From positions 1-13,366 of the forward strand of contig DATKCA010000224.1 of assembly GCA_035544675.1 (NCBI GenBank): a stretch of 13,366 nucleotides of DNA, read 5' to 3'. Positions 1 to 6,164 of this stretch are shown piece by piece. This DNA comes from DATKCA01 sp035544675. GTDB lineage: Bacteria; Acidobacteriota; Thermoanaerobaculia; Gp7-AA8. Within the stretch, counting starts at the first letter, position 1. The number at the start of each line of letters is the position of its first letter. The translations under genes and the position numbers were made by a program. The notes beneath the pieces are model-generated. The model had not been told where the DNA came from and made no database searches. It saw only the letters and a list, made by a program, of their open reading frames with translations.

Positions 1-84
1 AGGGAATCCGAGTGATGCGCTCGCTTCAACGAGCGAATGGTAGAGATTGAAGCCGTCGATAACGAACGCGGTACGTCCAGACAT
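1..84 (-). CDS. NYN-domain protein, N-terminal part (runs off the window)
   Basis: The minus strand encodes 28 residues from an ATG at 84-82 and runs off the left edge. They begin MSGRTAFVIDGFNLYHSL. A hydrophobic strand followed by IDGFNLYHS is the signature first strand of NYN (LabA/DUF88-type, PIN-like) domains, in which the Asp is part of an acidic metal-binding site. Characterised NYN proteins are mostly metal-dependent ribonucleases or RNA-binding proteins. The start is supported by GAGGG seven bases upstream on the minus strand, lying inside a terminator-like hairpin (107-114), and by a strong promoter further upstream. The family call rests on one motif because the rest is missing. 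Toxin-like or housekeeping roles cannot be told apart here. Confidence 0.75.
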   Translation of the reverse strand, partial: MSGRTAFVIDGFNLYHSLVEASASLGFP

Positions 85-114
85 AAAAAAACCCTCGGAT
101 CGTAACCCGAGGGT
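85..114 (-). terminator. Intrinsic terminator-like hairpin containing the NYN SD
   Basis: On the minus strand the stem ACCCTCGG (114-107) pairs with CCGAGGGT (98-91) around an 8-base loop and is followed by seven T (91-85, the first being the last base of the stem). The ATG follows at once (84-82). The 3' arm carries GAGGG, well placed as the SD. The hairpin would therefore stop transcription before the gene and also hide its SD. Confidence 0.7.
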
Positions 115-163
115 GGCCGCCGGACCCAATCAGTAAACTGACCGGCATCTCGCCGGTGTTGAT
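85..163 (-). promoter_or_regulatory. Structured leader of the NYN gene (possible attenuator or riboregulator)
   Basis: From the predicted transcription start near 163 to the NYN start codon there are about 79 bases that fold locally. In transcript order there is a 6-bp hairpin (ACCGGC, loop GAGAT, GCCGGT), a small TCAG/CTGA hairpin, a GC-rich linker, then an 8-bp terminator-type hairpin and seven U. The terminator runs straight into the AUG and contains the SD. This arrangement fits transcriptional or translational attenuation, or a small RNA terminated just before the ORF. I recognise no known riboswitch class in it. The hairpins are seen; the regulatory role is inference. Confidence 0.4.
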
Positions 164-169
164 GACTGC

Positions 170-198
170 AATATAGGTTGATGTTCCGGATACGTCAA
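170..198 (-). promoter_or_regulatory. Sigma70-type promoter for the NYN leader
   Basis: The minus strand reads TTGACG (198-193), a 17-base spacer, then TATATT (175-170). This is close to the consensus at the ideal spacing and stands out in GC-rich DNA. Transcription would start near 163 and read the structured leader and the NYN gene. Confidence 0.7.
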
Positions 199-298
199 CA
201 TTTTCGACGCTTCCGAATTCCACCTAAGTGTCGCCTCTGTATACGTTTAAGTGCCTCAATAGGCTACGGGTCCGTTGTACTTTCCACATCCGGGCGGC

Positions 299-452
299 TT
301 AGGCGGCCGCGCTCTCGTTGAACCACAGATCGAGCGAGAGCAGATCACTCGCGGTCCACACGCAGTTCGTGAGGCCCGCCGCCATCGCCGGAGTCTGACC
401 CTTCAGCGAGCGATGCTTGCGGCAGAAGTTGTAGTACACCATCGTGAGCGCG
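299..452 (-). pseudogene. DDE transposase C-terminal remnant
   Basis: On the minus strand, from about 452 to the TAA at 301-299, the translation reads LALTMVYYNFCRKHRS, then a TPAMAAGLTN segment, then VWTASDLL and a short tail. The pattern YYNF-x3-HRSL-x3-TPAMAAG-x5-VW is typical of the C-terminal end of DDE transposases in IS1-like and related insertion sequences; I am less sure of the exact IS family. The catalytic Asp residues and the DNA-binding domain are absent. Recognisable protein stops where the CGAGGCC palindrome starts (451-457 onward), so the gene is a truncated relic. No intact terminal inverted repeats could be confirmed. Confidence 0.7.
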
Positions 453-453
453 A

Positions 454-527
454 GGCCTCGGGGAGCCCCCCACAACTCTTCGCGGGAGGCTCCCCCCGAG
501 GCCCGAGGCCCGAGGCCCGAGGCCCGG
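454..527. repeat. GC-rich palindrome with 7-bp tandem repeats (element 1)
   Basis: The arm GGCCTCGGGGAGCC (454-467) is complementary to GGCTCCCCCCGAGGCC (488-503) apart from a 2-base bulge, with about 20 bases of loop. The right arm runs into four tandem CGAGGCC heptamers (497-524). It adjoins the transposase remnant on one side and the small ORF on the other. It resembles in design the heptamer elements at 6089, 10695 and 11905. Confidence 0.75.
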
Positions 528-559
528 CAATGGCAAATCCTTTGCTGCGATCCTGCGGC

Positions 560-760
560 GTGGCCAAAGAACTAGAGCACCTGATCCAGGACCTCAAGAG
601 GCGCCGCGACGCGCTCGACGGTCAGATCAACGATCTCGAAAACGGCAAGACGACCACGGAGCTCATCGACAAGCTCCGGGAGCTCCGCGGCCGCGCCGAG
701 CAGACCGCGGGCCGCTCCATCGGCCCCGACGACGAGACCCTGCGGCTGCGGCGGCGATAA
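560..760 (+). CDS. Small putative coiled-coil protein, unknown function
   Basis: An open frame ends with TAA at 758-760. The GTG at 560 gives 66 residues beginning MAKELEHLIQDLKRRRDALD; an in-frame ATG at 530 would give 76. The N-terminal half has a heptad-like pattern of Leu and Ile typical of a short coiled coil, followed by charged residues and an Arg-rich tail. There is no Cys, signal peptide or membrane segment. Codon use (GAC, CTC, ATC, AAG) resembles the real genes nearby. No convincing SD precedes either start. Upstream sequence in the same frame is only the shadow of the transposase remnant. The gene converges on the csgG-like gene, whose terminator overlaps its stop. I do not recognise a family, and it may not be expressed. 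Confidence 0.4.
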   Translation: MAKELEHLIQDLKRRRDALDGQINDLENGKTTTELIDKLRELRGRAEQTAGRSIGPDDETLRLRRR

Positions 761-786
761 AAAAGGCCGGCCTCGCCGGCCGGCCT
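759..786 (-). terminator. Intrinsic terminator of the FHA-GGDEF-CsgG transcription unit
   Basis: AGGCCGGCC (764-772) pairs perfectly with GGCCGGCCT (778-786) around the 5-base loop TCGCC. On the minus strand the hairpin is followed by a run of five to six T (764-759). It lies 27 bases after the stop of the csgG-like gene. On the plus strand there is no U-run, so it should act mainly on minus-strand transcripts. Confidence 0.85.
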
Positions 787-812
787 CTTCTCGTCGAATC
801 TGCGGGGCGTGA

Positions 813-1514
813 TCAGTCGAGCTTGATCGCCTTCTTCGTCTTCTCCTTGCGGGAAGACTCCTTGGCCGAGTAATCGTCCATGCACGAGCCTTTGTCGACC
901 ATGGCGCAGCTGAGGTACTCGGCGATCTCGATGATGACGGCGCGGATGGCCTTTCCGGTCGGCGTCTTCTCGTACTTGTTGAGGTTTCCGCCGAAGCCGC
1001 CGCGGTAGAGGCCGAGGGCGAGGCCACCGCTGCCGGCGCGAGCCTCCACCGTGCGGGTGAACTCGATGTCGCCCGTGGTGGTGTCGACGACGCGCAGGTC
1101 GACGGCCATGTAGGCCTCTTCCTTCTTGCCGCCGACACTAATGCCGCCGAAGCGGAGTCCGCCGCCGCCGCCCTTCGTATCCATCTCGAAGGCGCTGACG
1201 GTCGCGAACACGAGGTACTTCGCTCCGGTCAGTTTTCCGATCTTCGCGCGCGTGGCCTTGTTGACGCGGCCGGCCTCGGCGAGGTCCTGCTCGTCGAGAA
1301 CCGCCTCGATCTTGGAGCGCTCGATGACGCGGAACTTCTCTGTGGCGGCCAGCTCGTTGCTCAGCATCCCCGCCAGGTCACGGCCTACGCCCCCGTACCA
1401 CCAGGCCGCGGAGGTGTCGTTCGTGAACTCGGATACGGCGATGGCCGGGTCGGCCGCGAAAGCGGAAGTGGAAAGGAGAAGGGCAGCAAGAGAAACAAGG
1501 ACGAATTTACGCAT
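813..1514 (-). CDS. CsgG/HfaB-family exported protein
   Basis: The protein has 233 residues. Residues 1-20 are a clear Sec signal peptide (MRKFVLVSLAALLLSTSAFA, cleavage before Ala-Asp-Pro). The body follows the CsgG-type fold: a first strand IAVSEFTND, a WYGGVGRDLAGMLSNEL helix, FRVIERSKIEAVLDEQ, and a later segment on AKIGKLTGAKYLVFATVS. CsgG itself is an outer-membrane lipoprotein that forms the curli secretion channel, but there is no Cys at the cleavage site here, so a lipid anchor is unlikely. A Gly-rich stretch (about residues 115-130) lies where CsgG has its pore-forming segment; pore formation is not shown. The tail is Lys-rich. GAGGAG lies four bases before the ATG. No curli genes (csgA, csgE, csgF) are near; the gene follows the GGDEF and FHA genes on the same strand. 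The family call is good; the function is open. Confidence 0.75.
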   Translation of the reverse strand: MRKFVLVSLAALLLSTSAFAADPAIAVSEFTNDTSAAWWYGGVGRDLAGMLSNELAATEKFRVIERSKIEAVLDEQDLAEAGRVNKATRAKIGKLTGAKYLVFATVSAFEMDTKGGGGGLRFGGISVGGKKEEAYMAVDLRVVDTTTGDIEFTRTVEARAGSGGLALGLYRGGFGGNLNKYEKTPTGKAIRAVIIEIAEYLSCAMVDKGSCMDDYSAKESSRKEKTKKAIKLD

Positions 1515-1552
1515 GTGGCTCCTCTGGTTGTTTGGGGTTCCCGTGGACGATT

Positions 1553-1572
1553 GCCGGTTATTTTATACCGGC
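1553..1572 (-). promoter_or_regulatory. Palindrome enclosing an AT-rich -10-like core upstream of the csgG-like gene
   Basis: GCCGGT (1553-1558) and ACCGGC (1567-1572) form a perfect 6-bp inverted repeat around an 8-base AT-only centre. Read on the minus strand the centre gives TATAAAAT, a good -10 candidate about 45 bases before the csgG-like start. No clear -35 is visible 17 bases upstream. It could be a repressor operator or a promoter of its own for this gene. The sequence is certain, the role is not. Confidence 0.35.
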
Positions 1573-1622
1573 TTTTGATTTATGCCCGGCCGCCTCGGGC
1601 TGCCGTGAGCGACCTCAAGTAT

Positions 1623-2483
1623 TCAATGATCAGTGCCTGCCGGCCGGGAGTCGACGAGGGTGGCGTCCCACATTTCGACGCGGTTGCGCCCCCGGCGTTT
1701 CGCGGCATCAAGCGCGCGATCGGCCCGATCGATCAGCGCTGACGGACTCAACACCGTATCACCCTCTCCTGCTTCCAGCCCGGCGATTCCGATCGATGCC
1801 GTCACGATCAGCGAGCTGTCGCCCACGTCCATGGCCGTCCCTTCCAGCCGCCCGCGGATCCGTTCGGCCACCTTGGGAGTGCTGCCGACCCTGGTGTCAG
1901 GGAGGATGACGCAGAATTCCTCCCCGCCGTAGCGTCCGGGCACGTCGTAGACCCGGCAGCTCTCCTTGAGCAATCTGCCGAAGGACTGCAGCACGTGATC
2001 GCCGGCCGTCTGGCCGTAGGTGTCGTTGATCCGCTTGAAGTTGTCGATGTCCAGCAGCATCAGGGTCAGCGCCGAGCCGCTGCGCAGCGAGCGGTTGATC
2101 TCCGACTCGATTTTCTCCATCACGAACCAGCGGTTGTAGAGGCCGGTCAGCGCGTCGCGGGCCGAGACCTCCGAGAGCACGCGGTTCTTCACCATCAGGT
2201 CGAGGTTGTCGCGCTCGAGGAACACCATGCGCCTCTCCAGGTCGGACATCCGGTGAATGCTGTCGGCGGCGTCGCGTATGAGCGTGAAGACCTCACCCAG
2301 GACTGCGCGCTCGTGCTCGTTCAGCCCTCCGCTGGTGGACACCAGGCGGAGATTTCCCGCCGGCAGGGGCATCGAGTACTCATCCGCATCGTCGGTCACG
2401 CTCTCCACGATACGAAGCGGTTTCTTCAGAAGCGCAGAAAACGGTCCGAGAATCCGCTCGGCAGCGGCGTCGATCTGGCGCAT
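1623..2483 (-). CDS. Diguanylate cyclase (GGDEF domain with I-site)
   Basis: The product has 286 residues from the ATG at 2483, chosen because GGAG lies nine bases upstream. An alternative GTG at 2525 overlaps the FHA stop but has no SD. The N-terminal ~100 residues are of unrecognised type and end in a charged helix that probably dimerises the protein. The GGDEF domain follows: DALTGLYNR (residues 110-118), LLDIDNFKRIND with metal-binding Asp, and the active-site GGEEF (186-190). RVYD (177-180), exactly five residues before GGEEF, is the RxxD inhibitory site that binds the product. All signature residues are present, so it should make c-di-GMP from two GTP with feedback control. There is no signal peptide or membrane segment, so it acts in the cytoplasm. 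It lies 38 bases after the FHA gene, probably in one operon. Confidence 0.9.
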   Translation of the reverse strand: MRQIDAAAERILGPFSALLKKPLRIVESVTDDADEYSMPLPAGNLRLVSTSGGLNEHERAVLGEVFTLIRDAADSIHRMSDLERRMVFLERDNLDLMVKNRVLSEVSARDALTGLYNRWFVMEKIESEINRSLRSGSALTLMLLDIDNFKRINDTYGQTAGDHVLQSFGRLLKESCRVYDVPGRYGGEEFCVILPDTRVGSTPKVAERIRGRLEGTAMDVGDSSLIVTASIGIAGLEAGEGDTVLSPSALIDRADRALDAAKRRGRNRVEMWDATLVDSRPAGTDH

Positions 2484-2521
2484 GGTTGTCGTCTCCGGGA
2501 GGGGGCCGAGTATATGACAGA

Positions 2522-3463
2522 TCACCGCAGCTCGACCCGGAACCGGTTCACGCCGGCCTTGATCTCGTCGCCGGTGTGGACTCTGGTGTTCCGGGCCGGG
2601 AGCGTATTCAGAAATGTCCCGTTGCGGCTGCCCAGGTCGCGTACTCGAACGGTGCCGTCAGCGTCGGCGGTGACTTCGAAGTGCTTGCGCGAGAGGAACT
2701 CGTCCGGCACCTTCACGTGACCTTCGCGCCCGACCACCAGGCCGCCCGGCGGAATCTCGAACTCCTGGCCGGCCAGCGCCCCTTCCACGCAGACGAGCAC
2801 GCTGCGGCTGGAGGACGCGGCGACGGCCTGATGGGCGCGAGTCTGGAAGAGATCGATCACCGAGCCGGACGCATCGCCGATGACGATCGGCTCGACTGCG
2901 ATCCCCGGACCCTCGGTCGGCTCGATGGTGACGAGCGCCGATCCGACGCGCAAGAGGTGCACGCCGTCGCCGATCTCGGCCTCGCTGATCTCCTGCCCGT
3001 CCATGAACGTGCCGGTGTGCGAGGTCTCGTCGCGGACGATCAGCTTCTCGCCGCTCACCACGATCGAGCAATGCCGGATCGACAGCTCGGCATCGGTCAG
3101 CTCCACATGGCAGCCCTGCCGGCCGATCCAGAGGGGATGCTCGCGGATGGTGAACACGGAGTCGATGGCCTGGTGCGCGCCGCGGGCGATGATGCGCACG
3201 GACCGCGGCCTCGACGCGGCGGCCGCGGCGGCGCCGGACAGCGCTGTCTCCGCCGTCACGGCGAGCGAGCCGTCGACGCGATACGGCTGGAGGTCCACTT
3301 CGCGGATCTCGTCCGGACTCAGCATCCGGGCCAGGATGGCCGCCTTGCTGCCGGCCAGCCACTCACCGCAGTGGCAGGTGGCGATGGAGTTGGGAAGCCG
3401 GACCGCGACCGCGCCGGGCACGTCGTACGCCTGGCTGCATCGGCTGCAGCGGATCAGCGGCAT
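2522..3463 (-). CDS. Zinc-ribbon protein with two FHA domains
   Basis: The protein has 313 residues from the ATG at 3463. An in-frame GTG at 3490 is possible; neither start has a clear SD. Residues 6-32 hold CSRC and CHC, a small MJ0042-like zinc ribbon. Two forkhead-associated (phosphothreonine-binding) domains follow. The first has Gly-Arg at 114-115, SIRH at 128-131 and SHTGT at 148-152, where the canonical Asn of SxNGT is replaced by Thr. The second is complete, with Gly-Arg at 245-246, SRKH at 258-261 and SRNGT at 279-283. Such proteins read Ser/Thr-kinase signals or act as adaptors. No kinase lies in the window. It is probably the first gene of an FHA-GGDEF(-CsgG) unit and is divergent from the MCP gene across 52 bases. 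Confidence 0.88.
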   Translation of the reverse strand: MPLIRCSRCSQAYDVPGAVAVRLPNSIATCHCGEWLAGSKAAILARMLSPDEIREVDLQPYRVDGSLAVTAETALSGAAAAAASRPRSVRIIARGAHQAIDSVFTIREHPLWIGRQGCHVELTDAELSIRHCSIVVSGEKLIVRDETSHTGTFMDGQEISEAEIGDGVHLLRVGSALVTIEPTEGPGIAVEPIVIGDASGSVIDLFQTRAHQAVAASSSRSVLVCVEGALAGQEFEIPPGGLVVGREGHVKVPDEFLSRKHFEVTADADGTVRVRDLGSRNGTFLNTLPARNTRVHTGDEIKAGVNRFRVELR

Positions 3464-3515
3464 GGGCGCGATGATAGCGCGGCGGCACACTGCGCTACAC
3501 TTCGAGGTAGGTGTA

Positions 3516-5606
3516 ATGCTCGTTTCGGATCAGCAGGCGCCGGGGCTTCTGAGGGCGGGTCTTCGATCGAAGTTCATCGGAGCGTTCGCTCTTCAGACGC
3601 TGGCGGTCGCCGTTCTGATCGTGGTGGTGCAGCAGTGGCTGGTCCGGCGCGCGATGATCCTGCAGACGCTCGAGCAGGGCCGCGCCATCGCCCGCACCGT
3701 GGAGGCCACCGCTCCTTACTACGTAATCTTCGGCCTGACCAGCGATCTGCAGAACATCGTCATGGACCTGAGGCGCCATCCGTCGATCGAGTACGCGGAC
3801 TTCGTCGGCGCCGACGGCACCTCGCTGGCAGCGAGCTCGACCGCTCTCCCCGGGGCGCTCAGCGCCACCAACCGGCCGCTCGTGGCCACGGACGGCACCG
3901 ACGTCGGCGACGGGTTTCATCTCTTCATCGTCCCGTTTCACGAGGCGCGTGAGGAGTCCGCCGCGGCCGCTCCGCCCAAGGGGTACTTCCGTCTGCTCAC
4001 CAACGACCGGGGCGCCCGAGCCGCCTCCGCGGATCTGCGCAAGTGGACCATCGCGCTGGCCGCGCTCGCACTGTTGTTCTCGATGCCGCTCGCGTATCTG
4101 CTTGCCCGTGTCTTCGTCCGTCCGATCCAGGCGCTGTCGGGAACCGCCAGCCAGGTGTCGCAGGGGGACCTCACGCAGCGCGTGGAGATCGAGACAAGTG
4201 ACGAAGTGGGGACGCTCGCTGAGGCATTCAACTCGATGGCCGCGAACCTGGAGCGGACGGTGCGCAGCGTCGTTCAGTCTCAGGCCAAACTGAAGGCCGT
4301 GGTCGAGGCGGTGGACAGCCGCGCGCGCACGGTCGTCGACCGGGTCGACGAGCAGCGTGCCGTCATCGACGACACGTACCGCTCCATCGACCAGTTGAAC
4401 GGCGGCGTCCGGAAGATCACCGACAACGTCGAGGCGCTCTCCGCCGCGTCGGAGGAGACCTCGTCGTCGATGCTGGAGATGGTGGCGTCGATGGAGGAAG
4501 TCAGCCGCCACACCGAGACGCTGTGGGGCTCGGTGGAGGAGACGGCGTCCGCGACGCACCAGATGGTCACCTCGATCAGCGAGGTCGACCAGAACGTCGT
4601 CTTCCTGACGAACTTCGTTACCGAGACGTCGTCTTCGATGGTGCAGATGAGCGCGTCGATCGCGCAGGTGGAGACCAACGCCGCAACGTCCTACGATCTC
4701 ACGCTGGCCGTCGCCGACGCCGCCGAGTCCGGAATGAAGGCGGTGCGCGAGACGATCGACGGCATGGAGGAGATCCGTGAGGCGGTCGCCGCGTCCAACA
4801 CCGTCGTCTCCCGGCTGGGCGAGCGCTCGGTCTCCATCGGGCGCATTCTCAACGTCATCGAGGACATCGCCGAGCAGACCAACCTCCTGGCGCTGAACGC
4901 CGCCATCCTCGCCGCGCAGGCCGGCGAACATGGGAAGGGCTTCTCGGTCATCGCCGCCGAGATCCGCGACCTGTCCGAGAGGACCGCCTCCTCGACACGC
5001 GACATCGCCACTCTCATCCGATCGGTTCAGGAGGAGGTCTCGAACGCGCTGAAGACCATGGCCTCCGGCTCCACGCTCGTCGAGCACGGCGTGGCGCTCT
5101 CGCACGACGCGGGCAAGGCCCTCAACAGAATCCTCGACTCGACCACCAAAGCCTCGGGCATGGGCCGGGAGATCGCCGGGGCCACGCGCGAGCAGGCTGC
5201 CGGCAGCGAAAACGTGACCAGGGCCATCAACAGGCTTCAGGAGATGGTGAAGCAGATCAGCTCGGCCACCGCCCAGCAGGCCGCCGGATCGGATCACATC
5301 CTCAAGGCCGTGGAGTCGATGCGCGAAGTCACGAAGTACGTCCGCCAGGCCATGGTCGAGCAGAAGTCAGGCTCGGCCATGATCTCCGCCGCCGCCGAGC
5401 GCATGATCGAGATGATCCACGAGATCTTCCAGGCCGCCGCCAGCCAGGCCACCGAGAGCGAGAAAATCGTCCACACGATGGAGCAGGTGCGCACGATCGC
5501 CGAAGGCAACGGCCGGTCGGCGGGGGAGATGAGCGAGTCGATCTCGATGCTGAACGACGCCATCCGCAGCCTCGACGAAGAAGTGAAGAAATTCAGGATC
5601 CACTGA
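3516..5606 (+). CDS. Methyl-accepting chemotaxis protein, long-hairpin type
   Basis: The protein has 696 residues from the ATG at 3516; GAGG lies eight bases upstream. It has TM1 at about 21-41, a periplasmic sensor region 45-175, TM2 at about 177-199 and a HAMP domain at about 199-252 (with SQGDLTQRVEI). A long coiled coil then turns at the tip IAEQTNLLALNAA (451-463). The arms are about 200 (N) and 230 (C) residues, much longer than the roughly 125 of E. coli Tsr. Matches to the methylation consensus lie around EE 313-314, EQ 559-560 and QQ 587-588; the Gln residues would need deamidation. After the tip it has ILAAQAGEHGKGF where enteric receptors have VEAARAGEQGRGF. No C-terminal NWETF-type tether is present. 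The stop overlaps the cheW start by one base (TGATG). Confidence 0.92.
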   Translation: MLVSDQQAPGLLRAGLRSKFIGAFALQTLAVAVLIVVVQQWLVRRAMILQTLEQGRAIARTVEATAPYYVIFGLTSDLQNIVMDLRRHPSIEYADFVGADGTSLAASSTALPGALSATNRPLVATDGTDVGDGFHLFIVPFHEAREESAAAAPPKGYFRLLTNDRGARAASADLRKWTIALAALALLFSMPLAYLLARVFVRPIQALSGTASQVSQGDLTQRVEIETSDEVGTLAEAFNSMAANLERTVRSVVQSQAKLKAVVEAVDSRARTVVDRVDEQRAVIDDTYRSIDQLNGGVRKITDNVEALSAASEETSSSMLEMVASMEEVSRHTETLWGSVEETASATHQMVTSISEVDQNVVFLTNFVTETSSSMVQMSASIAQVETNAATSYDLTLAVADAAESGMKAVRETIDGMEEIREAVAASNTVVSRLGERSVSIGRILNVIEDIAEQTNLLALNAAILAAQAGEHGKGFSVIAAEIRDLSERTASSTRDIATLIRSVQEEVSNALKTMASGSTLVEHGVALSHDAGKALNRILDSTTKASGMGREIAGATREQAAGSENVTRAINRLQEMVKQISSATAQQAAGSDHILKAVESMREVTKYVRQAMVEQKSGSAMISAAAERMIEMIHEIFQAAASQATESEKIVHTMEQVRTIAEGNGRSAGEMSESISMLNDAIRSLDEEVKKFRIH

Positions 5607-6100
5607 TGACCGCGCCCAGGCGCGATTTGCGTCTCATCACATTCCGCGCCGGCCCCGAGACGTTCGTCCTCGACATCATGGCCGTGCGGCAGATCATCCC
5701 CTACGCCGGCACGACCTCCGTGCCCACCGCGCCGGACTTCGTGGAAGGCATCATCGTCGCGCGCAACGAGGTCATTCCGGTCGTCGACCTGCGCGCGCGC
5801 CTCTACCCCCGGATGTCTCACTCACCCCACTCGCTGATCCTCATCACCCGCTCCATGGGCGGCGTGATCGGCCTCAGAGTCGACGACGTGCGGCGGATCA
5901 TCACCGCCTCGCCGGACAGCCTGCTGCCTCCTCCTCCCCTGATCGGCGGCGTGCGCGGCGACCTGCTGATCGCCATCATCCCATCGGGAGACGAGGTGTT
6001 TCTTCTCATCGACCTGGAAGCAGTGCTTACCGAGGAGGAGAAGGGGGAGCTTTCAAAGGCCAGGGAAACGATGAACGAGAGAAGGAACGATGAAGGATGA
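5606..6100 (+). CDS. cheW: CheW-like coupling protein
   Basis: This 164-residue protein has one CheW domain: LITFRAGPETFVLDIMAVRQ at the start, the FVEGIIVARNEVIPVVDLR segment (close to the conserved region before the first subdomain junction), and IGLRVDDVRRII later. CheW links receptors to the kinase CheA in chemosensory arrays. Length is normal for the family. It is translationally coupled to the MCP, so this pair probably works together; no cheA, cheR, cheB or cheY lies in the window. The last residues (NDEG and the stop) are encoded by a GATGAAG heptamer array, suggesting that the 3' end of the gene was altered when the repeat formed. Confidence 0.88.
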   Translation: MTAPRRDLRLITFRAGPETFVLDIMAVRQIIPYAGTTSVPTAPDFVEGIIVARNEVIPVVDLRARLYPRMSHSPHSLILITRSMGGVIGLRVDDVRRIITASPDSLLPPPPLIGGVRGDLLIAIIPSGDEVFLLIDLEAVLTEEEKGELSKARETMNERRNDEG

Positions 6101-6164
6101 AGGATGAAGGATGAAGGATGAAGGCTCGTCGGTCATGGTCCTTCATCCTTCATCCTTCATCCTT
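6089..6164. repeat. GATGAAG heptamer palindrome, perfect 25-bp stem (element 2)
   Basis: Five tandem GATGAAG units (6089-6123) face three CCTTCAT units plus CCTT (6140-6164). Bases 6100-6124 are fully complementary to 6140-6164, giving a 25-bp stem with a 15-base loop (6125-6139). The cheW stop lies inside the left arm, and a minus-strand 22-codon ORF stops in the right arm. The hairpin separates convergent genes and could terminate or stabilise both transcripts, though it lacks a U-run. Confidence 0.9.

Noticed and set aside
26..223. 65-residue minus-strand ORF across the NYN leader
   Set aside because: It spans the promoter, leader hairpins and terminator, and overlaps the NYN start in another frame; the NYN frame has a recognisable domain and this one has none.
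275..529. Plus-strand extension of the small ORF upstream of 530
   Set aside because: This stretch is the antisense shadow of the transposase remnant and the CGAGGCC palindrome; the translation is Arg- and Pro-rich without protein-like pattern.
1584..1600. Terminator of the GGDEF gene
   Set aside because: GCCCG/CGGGC is only a 5-bp stem and no T-run follows on the minus strand.
2486..3952. 488-codon plus-strand ORF opposite the FHA gene and into the MCP
   Set aside because: Shadow frame; the minus strand carries two FHA domains and the MCP occupies a different plus frame.
3495..5297. 600-codon minus-strand ORF opposite the MCP
   Set aside because: It is Arg-, His- and Asp-rich shadow coding typical of GC-rich DNA opposite a real gene; the plus strand has unmistakable TM, HAMP and MCP tip motifs.
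6089..6164. CRISPR-like array
   Set aside because: The 7-bp units are contiguous with no spacers, and the array is inverted; this is a tandem-repeat palindrome.
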